DNA of 64,000 bases, taken from assembly GCA_016125555.1 (NCBI GenBank), contig WGLN01000010.1, positions 1 through 64,000 on the forward strand. The letters are read 5' to 3'. Source of the DNA: Porphyrobacter sp. (GTDB lineage Bacteria; Pseudomonadota; Alphaproteobacteria; Sphingomonadales; Sphingomonadaceae). This document shows, piece by piece, positions 7,850-16,346 of the stretch. The notes beneath the pieces were generated by a model. It had not been told where the DNA came from, made no database searches, and was given only the letters and a program-made list of their open reading frames with translations. Both the position numbers and the translations under genes were made by a program. Positions within the stretch are counted from its first letter, which is position 1. Each line of letters begins with the position of its first letter.

Positions 7850-8766
7850 GCGGTCTGCGCCTCCGCGTGGGTCCCCGCATTATCGCGCGCATGGCTGACG
7901 ATCTCGCCCGCCACCTGTCCGATCAGCGCATCGGGGATGTCGTGACCCCATCCCGGAATGGTGACGAGCCGCGCGCCGGGGATCGCCGCCGCGGTCGCCT
8001 CGCCGCCGGCGAGCTTGACCAGCGGATCGTCCTCGCCGTGCAGCACCAGCGTGGGCACGCGCACGTCCGCAAGCCGGCTGGTGCGGTCGCCATCGTCGAT
8101 GATCGCGGCGAGCTGGCGCGGCATCCCGGCGGGATAGACCGAGCGGCGCACGTTCCTGAGCACCTTCTCGCGCTGCGCCTGGGGATCGAAGGGGAAGCCC
8201 GGGCTGCCGATGTTCTTCGCGACGTTGAGCCCGTGGGCGACGAGGCTTTCCTCGTCGAGGCTCTTGAGCGGTGCGGTCAGCGCGTCCATCGCGTGCTTTT
8301 CCGCCTGCGGGAGCTTGCCGCTGCCGGTGGTCGACATGATCGAGGTCATCGACAGCAGCCGTTCGGCGTGATGCACCGCCATCAGCTGGACGATCATCCC
8401 GCCCATCGAGGCGCCGACCACATGCGCCCTGTCGATCCCGAGCGCATCGAGCAGCCCGATCCCGTCGTCGGCCATGTCCTTGAGCGTGTAGGGCACGCGC
8501 GCCGGCCAGCCGATCTTCTTGCGAAGCACCTGCACCGCGAGGCCGGGCGCGCGCGCGCCTTCCATCTTCTGCGACAAGCCGATGTCGCGGTTGTCGTAGC
8601 GGATCACCCGGAAGCCTTCGCCCACCAGCGTCTCGACCAGCGCATCGGGCCACAAGGTGAGCTGCGCGCCGAGGCCCATGACCAGCAGGATCACCTCGTT
8701 CGAGGGGTCTCCGTGGTCCTCGTAGAAGAGTTCGATGCCGGTGTTGGGGGTGATGACGGTGGGCAT
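7846..8766 (-). CDS. Alpha/beta-hydrolase
   Basis: A 306-residue single-domain hydrolase. The oxyanion region is MGLGAQLTLW, the nucleophile elbow is GASMGG (catalytic Ser), the acid lies in LHGEDDPLV and the His in GWGHDIP. The ATG at 8766 is preferred because AGAGGA lies about 11 nt upstream; an upstream in-frame start adds a non-conserved 15-residue leader. No signal peptide, so it is likely cytoplasmic. The architecture resembles esterases and haloperoxidase-like hydrolases, but the substrate cannot be told. It is convergent with the DUF421 gene, sharing a 4-nt CTAG. Confidence 0.85.
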   Translation of the reverse strand: MPTVITPNTGIELFYEDHGDPSNEVILLVMGLGAQLTLWPDALVETLVGEGFRVIRYDNRDIGLSQKMEGARAPGLAVQVLRKKIGWPARVPYTLKDMADDGIGLLDALGIDRAHVVGASMGGMIVQLMAVHHAERLLSMTSIMSTTGSGKLPQAEKHAMDALTAPLKSLDEESLVAHGLNVAKNIGSPGFPFDPQAQREKVLRNVRRSVYPAGMPRQLAAIIDDGDRTSRLADVRVPTLVLHGEDDPLVKLAGGEATAAAIPGARLVTIPGWGHDIPDALIGQVAGEIVSHARDNAGTHAEAQTA

Positions 8767-8801
8767 GGTCGCAGCAGTCCTCTCTTGCGGCCCTGCGCGG
8801 C

Positions 8802-9731
8802 TCACTTCCACGCGGGTCCGGCTATATCGAAGCCGCGCTGAGCCAATTGGTCAAGCACCCCGTTCCGTTCGGCCAGGATGCGCAAGGGCACGACCGCCAG
8901 CGTCACGCCGGGCGCGGCGCTGGCTTCGGCGATGCGATCGGTCCAGATCGTGCGCAGCTCGCTGCCCAGGGTCTCGTCCGCCCAGGGCCAGCACCGGCCG
9001 AGCGCCTGTTCGAGCGGGTTCGCCATCACCGCCGGGATATCGTAGCGCCGCCAGTCCGCGCCGCGCCGTTCGACCACCTCGGGGCCGGTCTCGAGCGCGT
9101 CCATCGCGGCGGTGAGGCAGGGAATGTGCGCCTCAGGCGGCGCGTCGGCGAGGTTGTCGAGAATGTCCTCGCCGCGCAGGGTGGCGGCGCGGGCGATCGG
9201 CACGTCGGCCTTCTCGGCGGCGTCCTTCACCACGTCCGAGGCATCGCGCGCGGTGTCCTTGTTGAAGCGCAGTTCCTTGCGCAGCATCTCGAAGGCGGAG
9301 AGCAGGAAGGATTTTCGCGAGTAATCCTCGTCATGCGCCTCGCCGAGCGCGGAGAGGCGCTGCCACTGGGCGGGAGTCAGATAATCGCTCGCCACGGACT
9401 TGTCGGGCAATTTGGTGAACTTGCCGCCCGAGAACATCAGCCGGAAGATGTCGCCCGGCGAGATCTTGGGCTTCGCGCCGAGGATGACGCGATCGGCGGC
9501 TTTGGTCGCATCCTCGAGCCGCTCGGGCTGCCACGGGGTGGCCTTGGGGATCGCCCGGATCTCGCCGACGAGGATGATGGTGCCCGAGGCCGTGTCGATC
9601 GTCCACATCGGCGCGCCCGAACGCTGCGCGGTGACGACGATGGAGGATTCGGATGGGGCGGGGACGTCTTGCGCGGCAGCGGCTCCGGGGAGCAGCATGG
9701 CAAGACTTAGCGACATGGCGATTTTCTTCAT
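8802..9731 (-). CDS. Secreted TraB/GumN-family protein
   Basis: The 309-residue product has a clear signal peptide (MKKIAMSLSLAMLLPGAAAA, cleavage near AQD) and then the TraB/GumN fold: an opening beta strand WTIDTASGTIILVGEI and the closing VLDQLAQRGFDI typical of the family. The usual GxxH motifs are altered (GEIRAIPK, and VPLRILAERNG where a His is normally found), so any metal-dependent hydrolase activity is doubtful. It lies 35 nt upstream of the hydrolase on the same strand, so the two may be cotranscribed. Confidence 0.75.
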   Translation of the reverse strand: MKKIAMSLSLAMLLPGAAAAQDVPAPSESSIVVTAQRSGAPMWTIDTASGTIILVGEIRAIPKATPWQPERLEDATKAADRVILGAKPKISPGDIFRLMFSGGKFTKLPDKSVASDYLTPAQWQRLSALGEAHDEDYSRKSFLLSAFEMLRKELRFNKDTARDASDVVKDAAEKADVPIARAATLRGEDILDNLADAPPEAHIPCLTAAMDALETGPEVVERRGADWRRYDIPAVMANPLEQALGRCWPWADETLGSELRTIWTDRIAEASAAPGVTLAVVPLRILAERNGVLDQLAQRGFDIAGPAWK

Positions 9732-9807
9732 CGGAGCGCCCTTATCAGCCCTGAAGGACCGATCTGGCCGCGAGCGGATGAACCGGGGCCAAACGCTCGC
9801 GCCCGCC

Positions 9808-11421
9808 TCATGGCACCAGCACCGTATCCCGCGCCTCCTCGGCCATGTCGGGATAATCCATCGTGTAGTGCAGCCCGCGGCTCTCCTTGCGCTTGAGCGC
9901 GCTCTCGACGATCAGCTCGGCCGCCTGCAGCAGGTTGCGCAGCTCGATGAGGTCGGTGGTGACGCGGAAAGACCCATAATACTCCTCCACCTCGCGCTTC
10001 AGCAGGGCGATGCGGTGGGCGGCGCGTTCCAGCCGCTTGGTGGTGCGCACGATGCCGACATAGTTCCACATGAAGCGGCGGATTTCGGTCCAGTTCTGCT
10101 TGATGACGACTTCCTCGTCGGAGTCGGTCACGCGGCTTTCGTCCCACGGCAGGATTGCGGGCGGAGCCTCAAGGCTGTCCCAGCGCGACAGGATGTCCCG
10201 CGCCGCCGCCTCGCCGAAAACGAAGCATTCGAGGAGGGAATTGGACGCGAGGCGATTGGCGCCGTGCAGGCCGCTTTCGGTGCACTCGCCCGCCGCCCAC
10301 AGCCCCGGAACGTCGGTGCGCGCCTGCAAATCCACCACCACCCCGCCGCAGGTGTAATGCTGCGCGGGAACGACCGGGATCGGCTCCCGCGTCATGTCGA
10401 TGCCGAGACCCAGCAGCTTCTCGTAAATCGTCGGGAAGTGCCCCTTCACGAAGTCGGCGGGCCGGTGGCTGATGTCGAGGTGGACGTAATCGAGCCCGAA
10501 GCGCTTGATCTGGTCGTCGATCGCGCGGGCGACCACATCGCGCGGGGCCAGTTCCATGCGCTCGGGGTCGTAATCGACCATGAAGCGCCGCCCGGTCTCG
10601 GGGTGGAGCAGCTGCCCGCCCTCGCCGCGCACCGCCTCGGTGATGAGGAAGTTCTTGACCTCGAGATTGTAGAGGCAGGTCGGGTGGAACTGCATCATCT
10701 CCATGTTGGAGACGCGCGCCCCGGCGCGCCACGCCATGGCGATGCCATCCCCGGTCGCGCCGCGCGGGGCGGTGGAGAACTGGTAGACGCGCCCTGCGCC
10801 GCCGCTGGCGAGGATCGTCGCGCGCGCGACGTGCCGTTCGACGCGCCCGGTCGCCTCGTCGAGCGCATAGACCCCCCACACGCGGCCCGCGGCGGAGAAA
10901 TGCGCGCGGTGGCGATCGGTGATGAGGTCGATGGCGGTGCGCCCGGGCAGCAGGGTGATGTTGGGATTGGCCGCGGCGGCCTTGAGCAACGCCTCCTGCA
11001 CTGCCCAGCCGGTGGCATCGTCGACATGGACGATGCGGCGGTGCGAATGGCCGCCCTCGCGGGTGAGATGGAGGTCGCCGCTCTCGCGGTTGAACGGCAC
11101 GCCAAGCTCGCACAGCCGGTCGATGCTGGCAGGCGCGCGCGCGATCACGAATTCGACAGTCTCGCGGTCGTTGAGGCCCGCCCCCGCCACCATCGTGTCG
11201 CGCACGTGGTTCTCGAAGGTGTCGCCCGCGTCGAGCACCGCAGCGATCCCGCCCTGCGCCCAGGCAGTCGATCCGCCGGTGAGTGAGCCCTTGGCGATCA
11301 CCAGCACCCGCCGTGTCTGCGCCAGCGCCAGAGCCGCCGTCAATCCGGCCGCTCCCGAGCCGATGACGACAACGTCATGCGCCCGGTCGTTGTCCCTGCC
11401 CGCTGCTTCTTCTTCCGTCAT
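9808..11421 (-). CDS. nadB: L-aspartate oxidase, NAD biosynthesis
   Basis: The FAD enzyme oxidises aspartate to iminoaspartate, the first step of de novo NAD synthesis. The 537-residue protein has the dinucleotide fold VVIGSGAAGLTAALALAQ at about residues 18-35, the flavin loop GGSTAWAQGGIAAV near 49-62, and the family signature GLWAAGECTESGLHGANRLA near 370, followed by SLLECFVFGEAAA. The helical C-terminal domain ends at residue 537, the normal length. nadA and nadC are not in the window. Only this pathway step is encoded here. Confidence 0.93.
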   Translation of the reverse strand: MTEEEAAGRDNDRAHDVVVIGSGAAGLTAALALAQTRRVLVIAKGSLTGGSTAWAQGGIAAVLDAGDTFENHVRDTMVAGAGLNDRETVEFVIARAPASIDRLCELGVPFNRESGDLHLTREGGHSHRRIVHVDDATGWAVQEALLKAAAANPNITLLPGRTAIDLITDRHRAHFSAAGRVWGVYALDEATGRVERHVARATILASGGAGRVYQFSTAPRGATGDGIAMAWRAGARVSNMEMMQFHPTCLYNLEVKNFLITEAVRGEGGQLLHPETGRRFMVDYDPERMELAPRDVVARAIDDQIKRFGLDYVHLDISHRPADFVKGHFPTIYEKLLGLGIDMTREPIPVVPAQHYTCGGVVVDLQARTDVPGLWAAGECTESGLHGANRLASNSLLECFVFGEAAARDILSRWDSLEAPPAILPWDESRVTDSDEEVVIKQNWTEIRRFMWNYVGIVRTTKRLERAAHRIALLKREVEEYYGSFRVTTDLIELRNLLQAAELIVESALKRKESRGLHYTMDYPDMAEEARDTVLVP

Positions 11422-11511
11422 GACAGCGCCATGGCGCGCAACGCCGCGGCGGGCAAGGGGCGTCGCGGTCCGGGCGGGCCGGCAGACCTGTCACACGCCC
11501 TTAAGCAAAAT

Positions 11512-11534
11512 TGCGTAGGTATTTTTACGTAGGT
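11512..11534. promoter_or_regulatory. Direct repeat t(G/A)CGTAGGT, 14-bp period
   Basis: TGCGTAGGT at 11512-11520 and TACGTAGGT at 11526-11534 are separated by ATTTT, placing both on the same helix face about 1.3 turns apart. The element lies between nadB (minus, 91 nt away) and the 53-aa zinc-binding ORF (plus, 119 nt away). This spacing and symmetry suit a dimeric regulator of LuxR/NarL type. No regulator is identified, so this is a candidate operator only. Confidence 0.4.
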
Positions 11535-11652
11535 CCGTGCGATATTGCTGAAGGCTGCTGCCAAGTGCCTGAATCGCAACAGCGGACAGGCCATGCCCTC
11601 GAGTCGCGCTCGATCTGATGCCAGCTAACGCCAAGATGGACGCGCCCTCTCC

Positions 11653-11814
11653 ATGTCCTTCCTCTCCTTTATCGGATGCAATTTCGACCGCCATCAGCCC
11701 TCGCGCCGCGAGGTGACGTGGGACGGCCAGCACTATGTCGGCCATTGCCGCCATTGCGGCGCTCCGATCCTGCGCGAAAGTCACCGCAAGTGGCGCCGAC
11801 GCGAGAAGGGTTGA
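11653..11814 (+). CDS. Small zinc-ribbon-like protein, 53 aa
   Basis: A short gene starting MSFLSFIGCNFDRHQPSRRE and ending in a basic tail. It has three Cys and several His; CRHCGAP at residues 32-38 is a CxxC knuckle, with a further Cys at residue 9. This looks like a small metal-binding protein of the kind found across sphingomonads. The frame is supported by codon bias, the CxxC motif and the tight 3-nt gap to the convergent ABC gene. The overlapping minus-strand frame lacks any motif. The function is unknown. Confidence 0.65.
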   Translation: MSFLSFIGCNFDRHQPSRREVTWDGQHYVGHCRHCGAPILRESHRKWRRREKG

Positions 11815-11817
11815 GCC

Positions 11818-12786
11818 TCAGGCTCCGCCGCCGGTGAGCTGGACGAAGACGTCCTCGAGATCGGCCTCGCGGGTGGTGACGTCCTCGACCGTGAAGCCGA
11901 GTTGCTGGACATGGTTGAGCATCTGTCCGGCGCTCACCCGGTCGCGGTCGTAGGTGAGCGCGATGCGGTTCGGTTCGACCAGTTCGCTGCGCAGGATGAA
12001 GTCGCGCGCGAAGGCGCCCTGATCGACGGCCTCGGCAAGCTCGCGGTCCACCGTCACCTCGACCACTTTCTCGCGCGCCATGTCGACCAGTTCGCGGGTC
12101 GGCTTGTCGGCGATCACCCGGCCGTGGTTGATGATCGCGATCCGGTCGCACAGCTCCTCGGCCTCCTCGAGATAGTGGGTGGTGAGCACCACCGTCACGC
12201 CCTCGCGGTTCAACTCGGCGACCAGTTCCCACAGCTGGCGCCTGAGGTCGACGTCGACCCCGGCGGTGGGCTCGTCGAGCACCAGGATCGGCGGGGAGTG
12301 GACCATCGCCTTGGCGACCAGCAGCCGCCGCTTCATGCCGCCCGAGAGGGTGCGGGCATAGGCGTCGCGCTTGTCGGCAAGGCGCACCGCTTCGAGCAGC
12401 GCCTCCGAGCGGCGCAGCGCGGCGGGGATGCCGTAGAAACCCGCCTGGTTCTCGAGCACCTCGAAGGGGGTGAAGAAGGGGTCGAAGACGATTTCCTGCG
12501 GGACGATCCCGATCGAGCGGCTGGCGTTGCGGCGGTGGCGGTCGATGTCGAAACCCCAGATCTCGACGCTGCCCGAGGTCTTGTTGACGAGGCCCGCCAT
12601 GATGTTGATGAGCGTCGACTTGCCCGCGCCGTTGGGGCCGAGCAGCCCGAAGATCGAACCCTGCGGCACGTCGAAGCTGACCCCGCCCAACGCGAGCTTG
12701 CCCTCGGTCACGGTGCCCTTCGCGCCCTTGGCGGGCGCATAGCGTTTGACGAGGTTGTCGATGCGGATCGCTGGTTCGCCTGTCAT
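11818..12786 (-). CDS. ABC transporter ATP-binding protein
   Basis: This 322-residue ATPase has all the ABC motifs: Walker A GPNGAGKST near residue 50, Q-loop VPQE, signature LSGGMKRRL near 148, Walker B ILVLDEPTAGVD near 170, and H-loop TTHYLEEAEELCDR. The C-terminal 80 residues form the extra domain seen in ABC-2-type exporters (DrrA/CcmA-like). No permease gene lies next to it, so the partner is elsewhere. Drug, polysaccharide or lipid export are all possible. Confidence 0.9.
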   Translation of the reverse strand: MTGEPAIRIDNLVKRYAPAKGAKGTVTEGKLALGGVSFDVPQGSIFGLLGPNGAGKSTLINIMAGLVNKTSGSVEIWGFDIDRHRRNASRSIGIVPQEIVFDPFFTPFEVLENQAGFYGIPAALRRSEALLEAVRLADKRDAYARTLSGGMKRRLLVAKAMVHSPPILVLDEPTAGVDVDLRRQLWELVAELNREGVTVVLTTHYLEEAEELCDRIAIINHGRVIADKPTRELVDMAREKVVEVTVDRELAEAVDQGAFARDFILRSELVEPNRIALTYDRDRVSAGQMLNHVQQLGFTVEDVTTREADLEDVFVQLTGGGA

Positions 12787-12857
12787 GCCTCCGCCCTAGC
12801 AAGCCCGGCGGCAAAGGCAATTGCGCTGCGGCGCGCGCGGCTGTATCGGCTCGCAGC

Positions 12858-13118
12858 ATGAGCATTCCCCCTCCCGAAGTGCTGCTGGTCGATACGCGCC
12901 GCGTGAGCTGCGACGGGGCCAGCGCCATCCGCGGCGGCGCGGGCTATCGCCCGGCGGCGCTCGGTCATCCGCGCGTGTTCCTCGAGATCGACGAGCATGG
13001 CTATGTCGATTGCGGCTATTGCGACCGCCGTTTCGTGCTGCGCGGCGGCCCTGCCGATGGCGCCGACCAGGCCAAGCTTCCCGACATCTCTTCCGGTGCA
13101 AGCGCCTCGCGCAGCTGA
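12858..13118 (+). CDS. zf-CHCC (NDUFS6-like) zinc-finger protein
   Basis: The 86-residue protein contains VSCDG, GHPRVFLEID and CGYCDRRFVL, matching the CHCC zinc-finger domain of the mitochondrial complex I accessory subunit NDUFS6 and its alphaproteobacterial homologues. The ligands would be one Cys, the His of GHP and the CxxC pair. Bacterial versions are linked to complex I by homology only. The Ala/Ser-rich tail is not conserved. It is divergent from the ABC gene with a 71-nt gap. Confidence 0.85.
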   Translation: MSIPPPEVLLVDTRRVSCDGASAIRGGAGYRPAALGHPRVFLEIDEHGYVDCGYCDRRFVLRGGPADGADQAKLPDISSGASASRS

Positions 13119-13187
13119 GTGCGCTCGCTCAGCGCCGGTTCAGGCAGAATATGCGATGGTGCCGCTTCTACCAATGGAGATGACCCC

Positions 13188-13667
13188 ATGACCCGCCTGC
13201 CACACCTCACCCGTCCGCTTGCCGCCGGCCTTGCCGCCGCGCTCGCGCTGGCGGTTGCCGCGCCGGCCGTCGCGCAGAGCGAGGGCCAGCCGGACGTCCA
13301 GTCCTCCGCCGATGCGAAACCCCAGACCAAGGGCGAAAAGCGCCTCGCGAAATTGCTCGAGGGCCGCGTCGCCGGCGAGCCGACGGACTGCATTCGCACC
13401 CTGCCGAACATGCAGATGGAGACGATCGACAAGACCGCCTACGTCTATGGCCGCGGCAACACGATCTATGTCCAGCGCACCCGCGACCCCGAAAACATCG
13501 ACGATCGGGAGGCGCTCGTCCAGCGGCAGTTCCTGTCCGGGCAGCTGTGCCGGCTCGACATCGTCAATACGTTCGATCCGGTGTTCGGCATGGTCACCGG
13601 TCCGGTGTTCTTCGAGGAATTCGTGCCCTACACCCGCGTCAAGGACGACACGAACGAGCAGGGCTGA
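13188..13667 (+). CDS. Secreted hypothetical protein, 159 aa
   Basis: The ATG at 13188 follows a GGAGA Shine-Dalgarno 7 nt upstream, which decides the start against a longer upstream frame. A signal peptide ends at AVAAPAVAQ near residue 31. The mature protein is basic to neutral with two Cys (TDCIRTLPNMQM and GQLCRLDIVN) that could form a disulphide. It resembles small periplasmic proteins of unknown function common in sphingomonads. Its 3' end overlaps the convergent gene by 29 nt. Confidence 0.8.
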   Translation: MTRLPHLTRPLAAGLAAALALAVAAPAVAQSEGQPDVQSSADAKPQTKGEKRLAKLLEGRVAGEPTDCIRTLPNMQMETIDKTAYVYGRGNTIYVQRTRDPENIDDREALVQRQFLSGQLCRLDIVNTFDPVFGMVTGPVFFEEFVPYTRVKDDTNEQG

Positions 13668-14208
13668 CGCTTTGCGGTCGCGCCTCCGCGCGGGGCGCCT
13701 GCGGCGGGACGCATAGGCTGGCGCTCTGCGTGTAGGCGCCGCAGCTGCCGTGGCCGATGCAGGCGGCGCCAAGCGGGCCGGGGCAGGTCGGCTGTCCGCT
13801 GCGGCCGAGATAGCGGCAGGGTTCGCCGCCCGCCTGCGGCAGCGCGATCAGCGCATCCTCGTCGCTCGCCGCCGTGAGCACTCGCTCGTCGCGGCGGATT
13901 CGCGTGACCTGCGCATGCAGTTCGGCCAGGGCGACGGGCCGGGCGAGGATCGCGAGCCGCTCGGCCCTGGCGCGCTCCTGACAGGGCGAATCCTCCTGCG
14001 GCAGACTTGCCCCGTCATCGGAGGCGGGCGCCTCAGCCGGTGGACTGCGCCGCTCCTTCGTGGGCGAGCCGGTTGCCCCCGTTTGAGGTTGGGCAGCGGT
14101 GCAGGGGCCCGCCGCGGCCCGTCCGTGCATCTGCCCCAACGCCCAGCCCGCCAGAGCGATAAGCCCGGCAAGCCCACCAAGGCTCGCCGGATCCAGAACC
14201 ATTGCCAT
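13639..14208 (-). CDS. Hypothetical single-pass membrane protein, Cys-rich tail
   Basis: The start at 14208 is chosen because GGAGG lies 5 nt upstream of ATGGCAATG; the longer frame to 14307 adds an Arg-rich leader. Residues 6-25 form one membrane segment. A Pro/Ala-rich linker leads to a short helical region and a tail with several Cys (EPCRYLGRSG, TCPGPLG, CIGHGSCG). I recognise no family. The last 29 nt overlap the convergent secreted protein gene, so the exact C-terminus should be treated with care. Confidence 0.5.
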   Translation of the reverse strand: MAMVLDPASLGGLAGLIALAGWALGQMHGRAAAGPCTAAQPQTGATGSPTKERRSPPAEAPASDDGASLPQEDSPCQERARAERLAILARPVALAELHAQVTRIRRDERVLTAASDEDALIALPQAGGEPCRYLGRSGQPTCPGPLGAACIGHGSCGAYTQSASLCVPPQAPRAEARPQSVSPARSCRP

Positions 14209-14392
14209 CGCGTCCTCCGGCACCTTGTCCTTTGCGCGGAGCCACGCCGACCGGGCTCGCGAAGCCCGCCGGCGAGAGGGCGAATCGCCCGCCCGCGCAT
14301 TCTTCATCCCAGCGACCCGGCACCGAACATGCCGCAGTGCAGCGGCGCCGAAAATGCGGGCGGATACGTAGGGGCGTTCGGCCGGTCGCGGC

Positions 14393-15367
14393 TCAGGCGC
14401 GGGCCATCGCCTGCATCCGGGCGATGATTTCCTCGGCCTGGAGCATGATGCGGTCGATCAGTTCCTTGCAGGTCGGGATGTCGTGGATCAGCCCTGCGAC
14501 CATGCCGCAGCTCCACGCGCCTTCATCCATCGCGCCTTCGGTCATGATCTTGGGGTAGACCCCGGCGACCTCGGGCAGGATGTCCTGGATCGTGATGGCA
14601 TCGCCGAGTTCCTTCTCCTTGGCGATCAGGCGTTCCACCGCGGCGTTGTTGAGCACGCGTTCGGTGTTGCGCAGCGGGCGCATCACGAGCCGGGTGTCGA
14701 GTTCGCTCGCGGCGAGGATCGCCTGCTTGACGTTCTCGTGCACCGGCGCCTCTTTCGTCGCGATGAAGCGGGTGCCCATGTTCATGCCCTGCGCGCCCAT
14801 TGCGAGGCTCGCCACCAGACTGCGCCCGTCGGCCATCCCGCCCGAGGAGACGAAGGGGATTTCGAGCTCGTCCGCGGCGCGCGGCAGGAGGATGAAGTTG
14901 GGAACGTCGTCCTCGCCCGGGTGGCCGCCGCATTCGAAGCCGTCGACGCTCACCGCGTCGCAGCCGATCTCCTGCGCCTTGAGGCTGTGGCGCACCGAAG
15001 TGCACTTGTGGATCACCTTGATTCCCGCGTCCTTCAAGGGCGGCAGCAGCTCGACCGGGTTGCGCCCGGCGGTCTCCACCACCTTCACCCCGCCGTCGAT
15101 CACCGCCTTGACCAGCCCCGGATAGTCGGGCGGGGTGAGGGTCGGCAGGATGGTGAGGTTCACGCCGAAGGGCTTGTCGGTCATGTCCTTGCAGCGCGCG
15201 ATCTCGTTGGCGAGCTTCTCGGGCGTGCCCTGCGTCAGCCCGGTGATGATCCCGAGCCCGCCCGCGTTGGAGACCGCCGCGGCCATTTCGGCGAAGCCGA
15301 CATAGTGCATCCCGCCCTGAATGATCGGGTGCTCGATGCCGAACATTTCGGTGATGGCGGTCTTCAT
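14393..15367 (-). CDS. Nitronate monooxygenase / 2-nitropropane dioxygenase-type flavoprotein
   Basis: The 324-residue TIM-barrel FMN protein begins MKTAITEMFGIEHPIIQGGM, the family hallmark. It has AAAVSNAGGLGIITG near residue 30, GFECGGHPGEDD near 135 and the phosphate-binding loop SSGGMADGRSL near 175. Such enzymes oxidise alkyl nitronates or act as NAD(P)H:flavin or enoyl reductases, and sequence alone does not separate these. GGGGAG lies 11 nt before the ATG at 15367; the upstream frame adds only 15 non-conserved residues. Confidence 0.88.
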   Translation of the reverse strand: MKTAITEMFGIEHPIIQGGMHYVGFAEMAAAVSNAGGLGIITGLTQGTPEKLANEIARCKDMTDKPFGVNLTILPTLTPPDYPGLVKAVIDGGVKVVETAGRNPVELLPPLKDAGIKVIHKCTSVRHSLKAQEIGCDAVSVDGFECGGHPGEDDVPNFILLPRAADELEIPFVSSGGMADGRSLVASLAMGAQGMNMGTRFIATKEAPVHENVKQAILAASELDTRLVMRPLRNTERVLNNAAVERLIAKEKELGDAITIQDILPEVAGVYPKIMTEGAMDEGAWSCGMVAGLIHDIPTCKELIDRIMLQAEEIIARMQAMARA

Positions 15368-15626
15368 GGCGCGTGGTCTCCCCTCGGGTGCTGTCGTTCG
15401 CGGGCGACACAAGCGCGTTTGGACAGGCCTTTCAAGCCCGCTTTTGGAGAGGCCCGCCGACCGTAGCGTCAGGCCTCGCGCCGTTCACGCATGGGGGAAC
15501 CGGGGGGCTGGGATGCGGTGGGATCGAGTCGCTCCCGAGCCGCCCGGCACGATCTTGATGCCCCGCGCGGGGATTGCCCACATTGATCCACCGCAAAGCA
15601 CCTGAAAAGCGGCACAAGCCGCTTGG

Positions 15627-16265
15627 TCAGGAGCGGGTGAAGGCGAGCGTGAAGGTCACCGGCACCGCAGGGGTAATCGAGGGCAACTGGGCGATCGCGC
15701 GCAGTTCGCCGAGCTCGTCGGTAAGGCCGAACATGTCGGTGGTGATCAGCACCGGCGCGGTCGGCACCACGGTGACGCGGTCCTCGGCGGCGCGGGTGAC
15801 GAGCACCTCGGTTTCGACCTCCTGCTCGGCGCCCTTGAGCGCTACTGTCGCCTTGAGCGGGCGGACCAGCGACTGGCCGACGGCGAGCCCGGCGAAGGCG
15901 GCGGGATCGAGCCGGGCCGTGACGGTCGCCTTGGGATTGTCCGCGACCTGGAAGAAGATGTCGCGCATCCGCTCGTTGCGGATGTCGACCCCGGTGTCGA
16001 CCGAGGCGAGGTCGATGTCGAGCGTTGCCGTTCCATCGGCAGCGACGCTGCCCGACAGCGTGTCGAAGCGGTTGGCCTCGGCGATCTCGCCCGCCTTGAT
16101 GCTGACATAGGACAGGCGCGAGGTCGCCGGGTCGAGCGTCCAGGTCCCCTCGGTCACCGCCGAGACTTCGTCCCCGCCTTGTGGCGCATCGGCGGCAGGC
16201 TCGGCGCAGGCGGCAAGGCTAAGGGCGAACGCGGCGGCGAGAAGGGCTGCGAGTCCGGTCTTCAT
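15627..16265 (-). CDS. YceI-family lipoprotein
   Basis: A lipoprotein signal peptide with lipobox LAAC (Cys near residue 20) is followed by a YceI domain: WTLDPATSRLSYVSIKAG, then ATLDIDLASVDTGVDIRNERMRD, the family's core motif, and PVTFTLAF at the end. YceI proteins bind isoprenoid-type lipids in the periplasm, and several are linked to envelope stress or electron transport. It is a single gene with 81 nt to the next one upstream. Length (212 aa) is normal. Confidence 0.9.
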   Translation of the reverse strand: MKTGLAALLAAAFALSLAACAEPAADAPQGGDEVSAVTEGTWTLDPATSRLSYVSIKAGEIAEANRFDTLSGSVAADGTATLDIDLASVDTGVDIRNERMRDIFFQVADNPKATVTARLDPAAFAGLAVGQSLVRPLKATVALKGAEQEVETEVLVTRAAEDRVTVVPTAPVLITTDMFGLTDELGELRAIAQLPSITPAVPVTFTLAFTRS

Positions 16266-16346
16266 GTTGTCGGTCCTTGTTGTCCAGATGGCCCCGGCGC
16301 ATCGGCCGTCGCTGCATCAATTTTCCGGTCGCTTATGGTGCAAGAC

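Noticed and set aside
11491..11784. 97-codon minus-strand frame over the zinc-ribbon gene
   Set aside because: It lacks a start signal and motif and is antisense to a better-supported gene with a CxxC motif.
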